A stretch of DNA of 64,000 bases from assembly GCA_024178355.1 (NCBI GenBank), contig JAMZNZ010000005.1, forward strand, positions 1 to 64,000. Direction: 5' to 3'. Of the stretch, positions 1 to 9,684 are shown one piece after another. Made by a program: the position numbers and the translations under genes. The stretch's first letter is position 1, and every line of letters starts with the position of its first letter. This stretch comes from Maricaulaceae bacterium EIL42A08. GTDB lineage: Bacteria; Pseudomonadota; Alphaproteobacteria; Caulobacterales; Maricaulaceae. A model generated the notes under the pieces. It saw only the letters and a list, made by a program, of their open reading frames with translations. It was not told the origin of the DNA and did not search any database.

Positions 1-66
1 CATGCCACGCTCCTGTTCCGCCAGGATCGCGATGATCTGTTCCTCGGAAAATTTGCTCTTTCGCAT
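1..66 (-). CDS. IS3-family transposase OrfA, N-terminal fragment (runs off window)
   Basis: Reading right to left from an ATG at 66, the 22 codons encode MRKSKFSEEQIIAILAEQER followed by GM. This is the characteristic start of OrfA (HTH_Tnp_1 domain) of IS3-family elements, where the M(R/K)KS(K/R)F(S/T)EEQII opening is highly conserved. OrfA binds the element ends and is fused to the OrfB integrase by programmed -1 frameshifting. Only the first helix is in the window, so it cannot be told whether the element is intact. The upstream region carries the matching terminal repeat. Confidence 0.8.
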   Translation of the reverse strand, partial: MRKSKFSEEQIIAILAEQERGM

Positions 67-104
67 CGTCTGTCTCCATTCCGACAGACTCTCAATTCAA
101 ATGC

Positions 105-127
105 GGGACCAAATGGGGCTCAGGTCA
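105..127 (-). repeat. Terminal inverted repeat of the IS3-type element
   Basis: Read on the minus strand from 127, the sequence begins TGACCTGAGCCCCATTTGGT. It starts with the TG dinucleotide and the TGA-C-TGA-CCCC pattern seen at the ends of IS407-group IS3 elements, and lies about 40 bp upstream of the orfA start, which is the usual distance. The other end lies outside the window, so pairing of the two repeats cannot be verified here. Confidence 0.6.
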
Positions 128-1086
128 TCAGGCCGATTGATAGATATCTCACATCAAGACAAGGAGGGCGCGTAACCACAATCGAATATGGTGCGTCCTG
201 CAGGTGTTGATACAGGATAAGTTTGTGAAGGCTTTAGCGAAACAGGAAGGTGAGGCTGCGAAGATAAATGCACTTGGCTAGTAGCCCCCTATTTGCCAAG
301 CGGGGAGACCCCAAACACCTGACCTACAAGCCGAGGGGCAAAAGCCCTTCGGCTTTGTCTTTGGTGCCAGTGAGCCGCAGTTAGCATCCTACTCCAAGCG
401 TTCATCATTTTTCGGCGTATATGAAATCTAATATGTAATACAGTCTTGTCATAAGCCCTGCCCAAACCGAGATTGTCAGGGCCAATTTCCAGCTTGCAAT
501 ACCTCGAATTACCGGTAAACGCGAGAATTCCAATTAACTCCCTTGAAGGGGGGTTATGGATTGTTAGGTGTGTAGTCGCGAGTTGGGGCCCCGTTGCTGC
601 GTTGATGACACTGACCCCTCGGTGGCTCCGCAGAGAGCTGTTTGTATTCCTCTGCAAAGCTCTTCCCCAACTCGCACCTATTCCATTGCATTTAAGAATG
701 ACCATTGTCCTTACATCTCACGCGGAGCTTTCACGGTAATAATATCCGCCAACCTAGAAAGCGCCGAATTGAGAGCTGAAACAGGGCGGGTAGTGAACGA
801 AACGGGTTCGTGTCTCTATCTCGCCACCGCGTCGCCGTTGTCTTTTTCGACATCACTGGCGAACCGCATCGAACGCGACCGAACAATTCGACAAGTTCGA
901 AATCACCCAACAAATTGATTTCATTCGCTGTTATCATTGCCTCCGGGCCCACCATCTTTTTAAAGTACTTCTTCGCGTCCGCTCAGTCGCTTCCTCGCTG
1001 CGCCGGGGTAAGCCCGGCTCGCTGCGGGCGGGCGTTCGCCCTTGCGAACCTTGCCGGTTCGAGGGACATCGCCTGGTTTGACTTGG
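128..1086. other. Gene-poor stretch next to the IS element
   Basis: This stretch of nearly 1 kb has no reading frame with a ribosome-binding site, recognisable domain or codon use like its neighbours. The short open frames at 289-705, 473-739, 568-918 and 731-955 overlap one another on both strands and look accidental. Base composition is more AT-rich than the surrounding genes. I see no tRNA or other structured RNA. It may be degraded sequence flanking the insertion. Confidence 0.5.
330..360 (+). terminator. Possible rho-independent terminator
   Basis: GCCGAGGGGC, an AAAA loop and GCCCTTCGGC form a hairpin with one bulged base, followed by a T-rich run (TTTGTCTTT). No gene that it would terminate is visible upstream on the plus strand, so it may be the remnant of a lost gene. 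Confidence 0.3.
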
Positions 1087-1653
1087 CTACCTAACGGTCA
1101 CCGTCCGGAAGGTCAGCGAGACGCGGCGGGTTCTGGGCTGGCGCACGCTTTCGATCACATCGGATTTGCGGGCCGGGATTTCGTGGGTCCAGTCATACCG
1201 CGCCTCATCGGACAGGATCAGGAGGCTCTGCGGCTCAAGGATGATGCTTTTGCGCTCGCCGCCTGAGCGCTTTGCGAAAATCATTTCCGCTGATCCGCCA
1301 AGACTGAGTGAGGCGATGACTGGACCAAAGCAGGGCTCGCAATCCACATGCGCCGAAATTCCCTGACCGGGCAGATATTCATTCACAATGACCTGGTCGG
1401 GCGCGACCCCGAATCTGCCCTTTTGTCCGACATGGTCGGCCAGTTCGGCCAACCAGCTTGGCAACGGCCCCAAATCCATATCCAGCGACACGGCCCTGGC
1501 GCGGTAGTCATAGAGCCATCCATAATGTTGCACCCGGCGCTTCAAGTCAGACCGCCACGGACCCGCACGAATGGCCGCCAGCAAATGCTCGGCTTCGCGC
1601 TGGTCGACAAATGAATCGATCAATCGAGCACCGGGAGGCAGGCAAGTGGACAT
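1087..1653 (-). CDS. AlkB-family 2-oxoglutarate/Fe(II)-dependent dioxygenase
   Basis: A 188-aa protein of the AlkB family, which oxidatively demethylates alkylated bases in DNA or RNA using Fe(II) and 2-oxoglutarate. Visible motifs are N91-x-Y93 followed by a Pro-Gly loop, the iron-binding H102-x-D104, the distal iron ligand H157, and the 2-oxoglutarate-binding RRVSLTFR stretch at 176-183. The VQHYG segment near residue 41 resembles the substrate-recognition lid of ABH2/ABH8-like members rather than E. coli AlkB. It starts with ATG and stands alone, divergent from the nucleoside operon. Which nucleic acid it repairs cannot be read from the sequence. Confidence 0.88.
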   Translation of the reverse strand: MSTCLPPGARLIDSFVDQREAEHLLAAIRAGPWRSDLKRRVQHYGWLYDYRARAVSLDMDLGPLPSWLAELADHVGQKGRFGVAPDQVIVNEYLPGQGISAHVDCEPCFGPVIASLSLGGSAEMIFAKRSGGERKSIILEPQSLLILSDEARYDWTHEIPARKSDVIESVRQPRTRRVSLTFRTVTVR

Positions 1654-1823
1654 CAGGAGACTATGCCTCGGCGCGCCTGGTCATCCAAGCGGCGAGCTTT
1701 GGTCTGTTTGGCCGCGACGGCATACCGAGCTGCCAGCTCACCCGACCACCCGCAGTCGCCCGCTTGCTCTTGGCGCAGTCTCGCGGCAGGTTGCTGAGCT
1801 TGTGACAACTGGGGCCTTCACGC

Positions 1824-3056
1824 ATGACCGAGATGGTGCACGCCGCGTTTGGCGGGCTTTTGCTTCTGGCAATCGCATTTGTGTTTTCAACCAACCGCCG
1901 CGCGATCAATCTGCGCATCGTTCTGTGCGCGCTGGCGCTGCAGGTGGGGATTGGTGTTTTCGTCTTCTTCCTGCCGGTCGGCCAGGCGGTTTTGCAGGCC
2001 ATGGCCAACGGCGTGGGCTGGCTGCTGGGCTATGGTAATGCCGGCATCGAGTTCATGTTTGGCCCGCTGATTGGTGACGCGGTCGGGTTCAGCTTTGCGC
2101 TGAACGTGTTGCCCGTCGTGATCTTCTTCGCTGCCTTGATGGCGGTGCTTTATCACGTCGGCATAATGCAGTGGGTCGTCCTGGGTGTGGGGTGGTTCCT
2201 TAACAAGGTGCTGGGGACGGGCCGCGTGGAATCGCTCAATGCGTCAGCCAATATCTTTGTGGGCCAGACCGAAGCGCCGCTGGTAGTCAAACCCTATCTT
2301 GAAGGCATCACCAAGCCGCAGCTTTTCGCGATCATGACGTCCGGTCTGGCGTCTGTCGCGGGGACGGTGCTGGCCGGTTATGCCCAGATGGGTATCCCGC
2401 TGAGCTATCTTCTGGCTGCCAGCTTCATGGCGGCTCCGGGTGGTCTTCTGATGGCGAAGATCCTGATGCCGGATGATCCTAAGGACGACACGGCGCAGGA
2501 TATCCTCAAGCCCAAGGTGGGGCCTGACCGTCACGCCAATGTACTGATGGCGGCGGCTGTGGGGGCCAAGGATGGTCTGAACCTGGCGCTGAATATCGGC
2601 GCGATGCTGATCGCGTTCGTGTCGCTGATCGCGCTCCTCAACGGATTCCTGGCGCTGCTGGGCCCGGTGGTGAACGTTGAGGACCTCTCCATTGAAATGA
2701 TCCTGGGCTATGTGTTCGCACCCCTCATGTGGGCGATGAGCGTACCGTGGTCAGAGGCCACTGATGCGGGCGCGATCTTGGGTCAGAAGATCATTATCAA
2801 CGAGTTCGTGGCCTACCTGTCCTACATCCAGGTGGCTGAAGACTTCTCACCGCGGACCCAGGCGATCCTGATTGTGGCCCTGTGCGGCTTTGCCAATCTT
2901 AGCTCTATCGGCATCCTTCTGGGCGGTCTGGGCAGTCTGATCCCGGATCGGCTGGGTGATATCGCCAAATTTGGTCTGCGCGCCGTTCTGGCGGGCACGT
3001 TGTCGAATCTGATGAGTGCGGTGATCGCCGGGATGCTGTTCCTGCCCGCGAGCTGA
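1824..3056 (+). CDS. Concentrative (Na+/H+-coupled) nucleoside transporter, NupC/CNT family
   Basis: A 410-aa polytopic inner-membrane protein with the CNT layout: N-terminal helices, a nucleoside-gate (Gate) domain in the middle and a conserved C-terminal transport core. The FVGQTEAP segment (after LNASANI) and the later [12 protein letters not shown] and NEFVAYL segments are the family hallmarks that line the nucleoside and cation sites. It takes up nucleosides by symport. It is the first gene of a tight operon: only 6 bases separate it from the nucleoside hydrolase, which is followed by ribokinase, so imported nucleosides would be cleaved and the ribose phosphorylated. Confidence 0.93.
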   Translation: MTEMVHAAFGGLLLLAIAFVFSTNRRAINLRIVLCALALQVGIGVFVFFLPVGQAVLQAMANGVGWLLGYGNAGIEFMFGPLIGDAVGFSFALNVLPVVIFFAALMAVLYHVGIMQWVVLGVGWFLNKVLGTGRVESLNASANIFVGQTEAPLVVKPYLEGITKPQLFAIMTSGLASVAGTVLAGYAQMGIPLSYLLAASFMAAPGGLLMAKILMPDDPKDDTAQDILKPKVGPDRHANVLMAAAVGAKDGLNLALNIGAMLIAFVSLIALLNGFLALLGPVVNVEDLSIEMILGYVFAPLMWAMSVPWSEATDAGAILGQKIIINEFVAYLSYIQVAEDFSPRTQAILIVALCGFANLSSIGILLGGLGSLIPDRLGDIAKFGLRAVLAGTLSNLMSAVIAGMLFLPAS

Positions 3057-3062
3057 CCAGCC

Positions 3063-3998
3063 ATGGCCCGCAAGGTTATTTTCGACTGTGATCCCGGCGT
3101 TGATGACTGCATCGCGCTGATGGCGGCTCTGGCGTCGCCGGATGAGCTTGAGGTGCTTGGCATCTGCACGGTGGCGGGCAATGTCTCGCTTGAAACCTGT
3201 ACCCGCAATGCGCTGGCGCTGACGACGCTTGCCGGGCGCGAGGACGTGACCATCTACGCAGGCTGTCCGCGCCCGATGGTGGAGCAGCCAGTAGCAGCCG
3301 CCCATATCCATGGCGAGACAGGACTGGGCGCGGCAAGGCTGCCCGACCCCAAACGCACCGCACAGGACCAACACGCGGTGGATTTCCTGATCGAGACGCT
3401 GCGCGCGGCCGAGCCGGGCTCGATTACGCTTGCGCCCACCGGACCGCTGACCAACCTGGCCGTCGCGCTGGTCAAGGCCCCCGACATTGCAGACGCCATC
3501 GCAGACATCGTTTTGATGGGCGGCGCGCGGAGCGAGGGCGGGAATATTACCGCCTCGGCCGAGTTCAACATGTATGCTGACCCGCACGCGGCGCGCGTCG
3601 TGTTCCAGTCGGGCCTGAAAATCACCGCGATCGGGCTGGATACAACGCTCCAGCTGCGTTGCACGCCTCAGCGTCACAAGGCGCTTGAAGACATGGGCAA
3701 TGCGGCCGGCCCCGTTGCCGCGCAGATGATCGGCCATGTGAATGCCATCTATGGCGAGATTTATGGCGCAGAGGGTGCGGCGCTGCACGATCCATGCGTG
3801 GTGGCTTATCTGCTTGCGCCGGAGCTGTTCACCACTTTACCAGCCTTTATTGACGTTGAGACCCGGGCCGGGCTGACGCGGGGCCATACCTCTGTTGATA
3901 TCTATGAAAAGCCGAAAGCGACCAACGCGCACTGGGCAACCGGGCTTCAGGCCGATGCGGTCTTCCAGCTTCTTCTGGACCGGATTGCCCGGCTATGA
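3063..3998 (+). CDS. Inosine-uridine-preferring nucleoside hydrolase
   Basis: A 311-aa cytosolic enzyme that hydrolyses the N-glycosidic bond of ribonucleosides to a free base and ribose. The Ca2+/ribose site DxDxxxDD is present at D8, D10, D14 and D15. The AEFNMYADPHAA and ALHDP segments, which complete the calcium and ribose site, are also present. It sits between a nucleoside importer and a ribokinase, and its last bases overlap the ribokinase start (ATGA). That arrangement supports a catabolic salvage role. Purine versus pyrimidine preference cannot be read from the sequence. Confidence 0.93.
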   Translation: MARKVIFDCDPGVDDCIALMAALASPDELEVLGICTVAGNVSLETCTRNALALTTLAGREDVTIYAGCPRPMVEQPVAAAHIHGETGLGAARLPDPKRTAQDQHAVDFLIETLRAAEPGSITLAPTGPLTNLAVALVKAPDIADAIADIVLMGGARSEGGNITASAEFNMYADPHAARVVFQSGLKITAIGLDTTLQLRCTPQRHKALEDMGNAAGPVAAQMIGHVNAIYGEIYGAEGAALHDPCVVAYLLAPELFTTLPAFIDVETRAGLTRGHTSVDIYEKPKATNAHWATGLQADAVFQLLLDRIARL

Positions 3999-4849
3999 GT
4001 GCGCCGAAGATCACGGTCGTGGGGTCAGTGAATCTCGACCTCGTGGCGAACGCAGACCGGCTACCTGCGCCGGGTGAAACGGTCATGGGCGGAGCCTTTG
4101 CCAGCCATCCCGGCGGCAAGGGCGCGAACCAGGCGCTGGCGGCGAGGCGGCTCGGCGCGGACGTCTCACTCATCGCCAAGGTGGGCGCGGATGCCAATGC
4201 CGATGAGGCGCTGGCTTTGCTTCGCGCTGACGGCGTTGACGTATCCGGTGTTGGGGTCAGTGAAGTGGCTCCCACCGGCGTTGCGCTTATTACCGTTGCG
4301 CCCGACGGGGGAAACCAGATCGTGGTTGCGCCCGGTGCCAACGCGGCCCTGACCGCAACGGATCTGCCGCCGCGGATTGAGGGCGCGCTGATGGGCCAGC
4401 ACGAAGTCCCGCTTGAAACGCTCGCGGAAGCAATTGCCCGTTGCGACGGCTTCGTGGCGCTCAATCTCGCCCCCGCGATGGTGACCTCAGACGCCATGCT
4501 AAGCCGCGCCGATCTGTTGATCGTCAACGAAACCGAAGCCGATTTTTATGGCGAGGCGAAACTGCTGGCGTCCGGCGGGCTGGTTGCGATCACGCTGGGC
4601 AGCCAGGGCGCGATTCTGTTCAGGGACGGTCAGGAGATCGCCCGGGCGACGCCACCCGCAGTCAGCGTTGTCGATGCCACCGGCGCAGGCGACACCTTCT
4701 GCGGCGCGCTGGTCGTGGCGTTGCTGGAGGACCGCCCTGCCGCTGATGCACTCAGCTTTGCCTGTGCCGCCGGGGCCCTTGCCACCACAAAACCCGGCGC
4801 TCAACCGGCTTTGCCGATGCGGCGGGACGTGGACGCCTTAACCGGGTAA
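3995..4849 (+). CDS. rbsK: Ribokinase (PfkB family)
   Basis: A 284-aa PfkB-family sugar kinase that phosphorylates ribose at O5 with ATP. The sugar-binding GGKGANQ motif lies at residues 40-46 and the anion-hole/catalytic signature DATGAGDTF at 227-235, with D233 as the expected base. An NETEA motif near the middle marks the ribokinase subgroup. It is about 20 residues shorter than E. coli RbsK, with the difference in the central part. It overlaps the nucleoside hydrolase by 4 bases, so its natural substrate is probably ribose released from nucleosides. It converges on and overlaps the end of the next gene by 12 bases. Confidence 0.9.
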   Translation: MSAPKITVVGSVNLDLVANADRLPAPGETVMGGAFASHPGGKGANQALAARRLGADVSLIAKVGADANADEALALLRADGVDVSGVGVSEVAPTGVALITVAPDGGNQIVVAPGANAALTATDLPPRIEGALMGQHEVPLETLAEAIARCDGFVALNLAPAMVTSDAMLSRADLLIVNETEADFYGEAKLLASGGLVAITLGSQGAILFRDGQEIARATPPAVSVVDATGAGDTFCGALVVALLEDRPAADALSFACAAGALATTKPGAQPALPMRRDVDALTG

Positions 4850-6523
4850 CCGGCCCTCATCCTTAAGAAGTCCAATTGCGATATTGCGAAGCAGATCGTG
4901 TCTGATGTTCGGCGAATAGTCTGACCGTGACGCCATCTCCAATCCGATAAGAAGCGACGATCGCGCTGCGGCTGGGGCACCATCTTCGATCTGTCTCTCG
5001 GCGAGGAAAATATACGCATCGGACGCGGGTATCGCGAATGCGTCAGGCTGGGCGCTGGTATCAGCATAGGTGCGAAGCGCTTCGGCACAGGCTTCACCAG
5101 CCTCTTGCAAGGGTGGGGTCTGTTCGAATGAAAAATAGAGACAGTCTGACGTCAAATCTGTTGCAATCTGTGACGGTGATGGATCTGCCAGCTCCACGAA
5201 GGCATCCATATTCTGGAGACCTCGACTGTTTTCAATGTCAATGCGCAAAGCTTGTCCCAACCACTGTGAACTGCGGGGTCGATAGCTTTCGATCAGCCGG
5301 TTCAATCGCCCGCGCATATGATCGACCACTAAACGAGACTGGCTGAACTGATAGCGACAGTGCGCTTCGCCCGCTTCCAGGCACTCAAGCCCGTCACTCC
5401 AGCGATCGAAGACCGCCAGAGCACGGTCGTCCTGCCCAAGGCGTGACCACAGCTCAAAGGTCATTATGGCAAAAGCGCCAGTAGGAGATTCCGGCCCACG
5501 TCTGTGTGACTGAGCTTCGAATAGCTCCGCCAGATCCGTGATCTGATCTGTCGGCGGGTTGGCTCCGTCAAGGATTGCATTGATGACCGGCGCGCGAAGT
5601 GACAAGCCGTGTGTATGTCCTTCTGCGTTTGCCAGGAGGACCTCAGTATAGGCCGCCAACAGACCGTTCCAGTTTACCTCGGCGGTTAGCCTTTCTGCGA
5701 TCCTGGCGAGGTGCATTACGGCTTGCTGAACCTGGTCTGCTGGATGGCTAGCCTGGTTCTCCAAGGTTGATAGAACCAGCTCTACGGCGTCTGGCTCACG
5801 CCCAAGGCTAATCAGAATGCTGGCTTCATCGGTAAGGGTGAGGGGGCCACCATTTTCAAGCTTTTTCGCGCGTCGAAGACCGTCTTCATCACCGAAATAG
5901 GTGTAGGCCCGAACCAGTCCGCGGGGCCCCAGATGCGAGTTGGCGTAGGTGTTCACCGATGATGCCTCAGCCTCCCAGGCCTCGACCGCAGCACGGGCCA
6001 ACTCCTCCGAGACTTGCAGGCGCAAGCTGCGTCGGTCAGCCTCCACATGACTGCGCCATAGCAGGACATAAGCCTCCGCACGCATTTCAGCGCCTGAATT
6101 CATGTGAACTTGGCCGGCAAAGGCTGACCGCGCTGGACGGCCGCGTTCGGCGTTACCAATGAAATCGATAATGTTTTGCGTGGACTCGCGAGCCTCTACC
6201 ATTGCCCAAAGGCGCTGGCGAAACTCGACCTCAGTACTGATCTGATTTCCAAGAGCGCCGCGCCCTGCGCGACGAACGGCTGCTGTGAAATCCGGGGGTG
6301 TATAATGGGGGCGCAGCGCTTCAATGATATCCGGTGCCCCTTCAAGTCTGGGGTCTTCGTCAGGAGCTAGCGCGACGCTTCGCTGCGAAACGGTCAGCAC
6401 ACAAAGCGCCAAGTCTGTGGACGCCAGGCATTGCGCATAGTCTTGGCGACTGGGGTCATCTGCCGCCGCGTTGGCCGCCGCAAATGTGAGCGCCAAAGCA
6501 GCGAGGCTGAAAGTCTTGATCAT
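4838..6523 (-). CDS. Exported alpha-helical (TPR-like) protein of unknown function
   Basis: 561 aa when started at the ATG at 6523, which has an AAGGA ribosome-binding site and is directly followed by a signal peptide (MIKTFSLAALALTFAAANA). The longer open frame to 6664 would place 47 implausible residues before the signal. The mature part is rich in Ala, Leu and Glu, with repeated helix pairs and a few Cys, and looks like a solenoid of TPR or Sel1-like helices. No catalytic motif was recognised. It is probably periplasmic. Function unknown. Confidence 0.7.
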   Translation of the reverse strand: MIKTFSLAALALTFAAANAAADDPSRQDYAQCLASTDLALCVLTVSQRSVALAPDEDPRLEGAPDIIEALRPHYTPPDFTAAVRRAGRGALGNQISTEVEFRQRLWAMVEARESTQNIIDFIGNAERGRPARSAFAGQVHMNSGAEMRAEAYVLLWRSHVEADRRSLRLQVSEELARAAVEAWEAEASSVNTYANSHLGPRGLVRAYTYFGDEDGLRRAKKLENGGPLTLTDEASILISLGREPDAVELVLSTLENQASHPADQVQQAVMHLARIAERLTAEVNWNGLLAAYTEVLLANAEGHTHGLSLRAPVINAILDGANPPTDQITDLAELFEAQSHRRGPESPTGAFAIMTFELWSRLGQDDRALAVFDRWSDGLECLEAGEAHCRYQFSQSRLVVDHMRGRLNRLIESYRPRSSQWLGQALRIDIENSRGLQNMDAFVELADPSPSQIATDLTSDCLYFSFEQTPPLQEAGEACAEALRTYADTSAQPDAFAIPASDAYIFLAERQIEDGAPAAARSSLLIGLEMASRSDYSPNIRHDLLRNIAIGLLKDEGRLPG

Positions 6524-6744
6524 TAAACGTGTCCTTATCTGCCTCGACAGTGGCGGCTTCGAGGGGACTTTACAACGACTTATGCGGGTAAACGATCCCA
6601 CTATGAATTTCTCTGGTAAAGGGTGCTTGACGTAAAGGGTCCTTTGCTTCATAGGGTCAAGCACGCTTTACTTTCGTGAGGCGGAAACGACGCCCACACA
6701 ACAAAAATCCGGGCGTGACATCTGGTTGGTTATGGAGACAAGAC

Positions 6745-6990
6745 ATGACATTTGGAGAAACGACTCGCCGTGCCCTTTTCGTCCTCGCGCTGTTTGGCTG
6801 CGTGACGTCGTGGATCGTTCTTGGCTTTGCCTGGGCGCTGGACTGGTCGCAGCCGATTTTCGTGGGCGCGGTCGTGGCTGCGGCGGTGTCGACTGAGCTG
6901 GTGTTCTGGGTCGGAGCGGTTGTTCTGGGCTGGACGGTGTTTGCAAACCGGGCCCGCTTGTGGAAGCGCCTGACGGGCGGTGCAGCGTAG
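6745..6990 (+). CDS. Small two-helix membrane protein upstream of an XRE regulator
   Basis: 81 aa from the ATG at 6745 (preceded by GGAGA; the in-frame upstream extension has no ribosome-binding site). Two hydrophobic segments (about residues 10-32 and 38-64) are followed by a basic tail. It is the first gene of a three-gene cassette with another membrane protein and a Cro/CI-type regulator, an arrangement common in proteobacteria but not functionally explained. No family name can be given with confidence. Confidence 0.65.
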   Translation: MTFGETTRRALFVLALFGCVTSWIVLGFAWALDWSQPIFVGAVVAAAVSTELVFWVGAVVLGWTVFANRARLWKRLTGGAA

Positions 6991-7007
6991 AAAAGTGAGG
7001 GCAACCC

Positions 7008-7415
7008 ATGCTCATGATATTCATGCCTGAAACCGCTTCGGCACCGGCGTCCGCCCGCAAGCGATATGCGGTGAGAACCGTGCCGCTCATGGCGGGCTTT
7101 ATCCTGCTCTATGCAGGGCCGGAGGTGCTTGATCTGGGAGGTTTGGGCCAGATCGCCCAAATGCTCTCACTGGTCTGCCTGGTTTTTGTGATTGGCGAAT
7201 TCATTGTTCTTATGCGAGCGCTGGATGAGCTTCAATTCAAGCTGCAGATGATTGCGCTCGCCGCAGCTGGCGGATTCGTCACAGTCGGAGCAACTCTGTG
7301 GGGCATGGCCGCATTGGTGTTTGAGTTGCGCGAAATCAATTCGATCTTCGCGCTTCCTGTCTTTGGATTGGCTTACTACGCCTGCCTCTTCATCGTTGCT
7401 CGACGGTTCTCATGA
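7008..7415 (+). CDS. Small four-helix membrane protein, partner of XRE regulator
   Basis: 135 aa with a GAGG ribosome-binding site. After a short charged N-terminus it has four predicted transmembrane helices, with an acidic loop between the second and third. Its stop overlaps the ATG of the HTH gene (ATGA), so the two are translationally coupled. That coupling suggests the regulator controls, or is modulated by, these membrane proteins. No enzymatic motif is visible. Confidence 0.7.
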   Translation: MLMIFMPETASAPASARKRYAVRTVPLMAGFILLYAGPEVLDLGGLGQIAQMLSLVCLVFVIGEFIVLMRALDELQFKLQMIALAAAGGFVTVGATLWGMAALVFELREINSIFALPVFGLAYYACLFIVARRFS

Positions 7416-7609
7416 GGAACCATCTGAAGGACCTGCGCGCGGAGCGGGGCTGGAGCCAGGCTGCGCTGGCCGAGCGCCTCGATGTCTCGCGCCAGACGGT
7501 GATCTCGATCGAGAATGGCCGTTATGACCCCTCGCTTCCGCTGGCTTTCAAGATCGCACGGGTGTTCCAGCTGCCGATTGAGCAGGTGTTTGTTGATGAC
7601 GGGGCTTAG
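7412..7609 (+). CDS. Small XRE-family helix-turn-helix regulator
   Basis: A 65-aa protein consisting almost entirely of one Cro/CI-type HTH: the QAALAERLDVSRQTVISIEN core covers helices 2-3, followed by NGRYDPSLPLAFKIA and a short C-terminal VFQLPIEQVF. This is the size and sequence of the YozG/YgzD-type mini-regulators that sit beside membrane-protein genes. It is a DNA-binding repressor candidate for its own cassette and is coupled to the preceding gene by an ATGA overlap. Confidence 0.88.
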   Translation: MRNHLKDLRAERGWSQAALAERLDVSRQTVISIENGRYDPSLPLAFKIARVFQLPIEQVFVDDGA

Positions 7610-7704
7610 CCTTGCGGTTCTGTTGAGCGCAGCTGGCAGTTGACCGGCGCGGGGCAGGGGCCTACTTGCCTGCCCAGAGTTATCAACATCATCGAGCCCC
7701 TGCC

Positions 7705-9285
7705 ATGACTGATCTTTCCACCTTTGCCCAAACCGCCAAGGCCTGGCCTTTTGAACAGGCGCGTCTGGTCAAGAAACGGGTGGAGAAATCGGGCCTGCAG
7801 GGCGGGGCGGTGATCTTTGAAACCGGCTATGGCCCGTCGGGTCTTCCCCATATCGGCACCTTTGGTGAGGTTGTGCGAACCACCATGGTTCAGCATGCCT
7901 TTCGCGTGCTGACCAAGGATGAGTACCCCACAAAGCTGATCTGCTTCTCAGACGATATGGACGGCATGCGCAAGGTGCCCTCCAACTTGCCGCAGCAGGA
8001 CATGCTGGCAGGCTATATCGATAAGCCTCTGACCGATGTACCGGATCCGTTTGGCACCCACGAAGGCTTTGCCCAGCACAATAATGCGCGCCTGCGCGCG
8101 TTTCTGGACGGGTTTGGCTTTGAGTACGACTTCTATTCTGCGACGGAGCAATACCGCTCTGGCGCGTTTGATGAGGTGCTCTTAAAGGCGCTGGAGAAGT
8201 ATCAGGCGATCATGGACGTGATGCTGCCCACGCTGGGTGAGGAGCGCCGCGCCACCTATTCGCCTTTCCTGCCGATCTCACCCAAAACCGGCAAGGTGCT
8301 CTACGTGCCAATGAAGGCGACCAACCCGTCTGAGGGCACAATCACCTTTGCTGACGAAGAGGGAGAGGACATCACCCTTCCGGTCACGGGCGGGAATGTG
8401 AAGCTTCAGTGGAAGCCGGACTTCGGCATGCGCTGGGCCGCGCTGGGCGTGGATTTTGAGATGTTCGGCAAGGACCACCAGGCCAACGCGCCAATCTATT
8501 CGAAGATCTGCCGCATCCTGGGTGTTGAGCCGCCGGTGCAGTATGTCTACGAGCTCTTCCTGGACGACAAGGGCGAGAAAATCTCCAAGTCAAAAGGCAA
8601 TGGCCTGGCGGTGGAAGAGTGGCTGCGCTATGCGCCGCAGGAAAGCCTGTCGCTTTACATGTTCCAGAAGCCGCGCACGGCGAAAAAGCTGCACTTTGAT
8701 GTCATCCCCAAGGCTGTGGATGAGTATCGCCAGCACCTCAATGCCTTTGACGGGCAGAGCGCGGACAAGCAGCTTGAAAACCCCACCTGGCATATTCATT
8801 CCGGCAATCCGCCAAAGCTTGGGGCTGATATCAGCTTCTCGCTGATGCTGAACCTGGTATCGGTCGCCAATGCTGAAGACAAGGCCACGCTGTGGGGCTT
8901 TATCGCGCGCTATGCGCCGGATGCGAGCCCTGAGAACGAGCCATTCCTGGATCGCCTGGCCGGTTATGCGCTCGCCTACTACGAGGACTTCGTAAAGCCG
9001 ACGAAGGTCTTCCGGGAGCCCGATGCGAAAGAGCGTGCAGCAATGGAAGATCTGGTCCAGCGTTTAAAGGCGCTCGACCCGACCGAGACCGATCCGGAAG
9101 TCATTCAGACCGAAGTTTTTGCAGCTGGCAAAGCTCATGAGTTCGAGAATCTGCGCGACTGGTTCAAGGCCCTGTACGAGGTGCTTTTGGGCCAGAGTCA
9201 GGGGCCACGTTTTGGAGGGCTCGCCGCGCTCTATGGCTTGCCGCAAACGATCGAGCTGATCGAGGCCGCGTTAGGTCGCGCTTAA
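7705..9285 (+). CDS. lysS: Class I lysyl-tRNA synthetase
   Basis: 526 aa from the ATG at 7705 (the open frame reaches 39 bases further upstream without support). It charges tRNA-Lys with lysine. The class I signatures are present: the HIGH-like HIGT at residues 49-52 and KISKS at 292-296. The cysteine-poor C-terminal alpha-helical domain is as in archaeal-type LysRS. Alphaproteobacteria commonly carry this class I enzyme instead of the class II LysS found in most bacteria, so the gene is also a useful phylogenetic marker. It is monocistronic. Confidence 0.94.
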   Translation: MTDLSTFAQTAKAWPFEQARLVKKRVEKSGLQGGAVIFETGYGPSGLPHIGTFGEVVRTTMVQHAFRVLTKDEYPTKLICFSDDMDGMRKVPSNLPQQDMLAGYIDKPLTDVPDPFGTHEGFAQHNNARLRAFLDGFGFEYDFYSATEQYRSGAFDEVLLKALEKYQAIMDVMLPTLGEERRATYSPFLPISPKTGKVLYVPMKATNPSEGTITFADEEGEDITLPVTGGNVKLQWKPDFGMRWAALGVDFEMFGKDHQANAPIYSKICRILGVEPPVQYVYELFLDDKGEKISKSKGNGLAVEEWLRYAPQESLSLYMFQKPRTAKKLHFDVIPKAVDEYRQHLNAFDGQSADKQLENPTWHIHSGNPPKLGADISFSLMLNLVSVANAEDKATLWGFIARYAPDASPENEPFLDRLAGYALAYYEDFVKPTKVFREPDAKERAAMEDLVQRLKALDPTETDPEVIQTEVFAAGKAHEFENLRDWFKALYEVLLGQSQGPRFGGLAALYGLPQTIELIEAALGRA

Positions 9286-9401
9286 ACTTAACCGCGTTCT
9301 AACCGCTATAAATTCCCCTTCAGGGCTTGATTCATTGCAATCTATGATGGTACTCTTTGATGTCCGCCTATCCTGGCGGGTGTCATCAAGGAGACTATTC
9401 C

Positions 9402-9668
9402 ATGAAGAACCCCCTCAAGCTCATTGCCGCAGCAACGCTAGCGTCTGCCGCTTTCTTTGCCGGACCAAGCACCGCAAGCGCAACGGCCAGCAGCGCGAGC
9501 TATGTCTACTATGTGAACTTCATCCTGAACGGTCAGGTCGTTGGTCACGGCCAAGTCGGCTGCTTTGATGAGCCGTTTGAGTACATTCTGATCTGGGGCA
9601 TTGATCAGGGCGAGATGGAAGTGATTGGCCGTGACAGCTGCCCGTCCTTCCCGCCGCCGCTGCCATAG
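9402..9668 (+). CDS. Small exported protein of unknown function
   Basis: 88 aa from an ATG with a strong AAGGAG site at 9388-9393. A clear signal peptide (MKNPLKLIAAATLASAAFFA, cleaved near ASA) is followed by a mature domain of about 60 residues with two Cys and a Pro-rich tail (FPPPLP). No known domain was recognised. It converges on apt with a 16-base gap. Confidence 0.65.
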   Translation: MKNPLKLIAAATLASAAFFAGPSTASATASSASYVYYVNFILNGQVVGHGQVGCFDEPFEYILIWGIDQGEMEVIGRDSCPSFPPPLP

Positions 9669-9684
9669 CTGCGGCCAGAGCGGT

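Noticed and set aside
780-850. A T-arm-like GGTTCG stretch suggesting a tRNA remnant or attachment site
   Set aside because: The flanking bases do not pair into a T stem and no acceptor or anticodon arm can be folded.
289-955. Several overlapping short frames after the IS element
   Set aside because: They overlap on both strands, lack ribosome-binding sites and show no domain or gene-like codon pattern.
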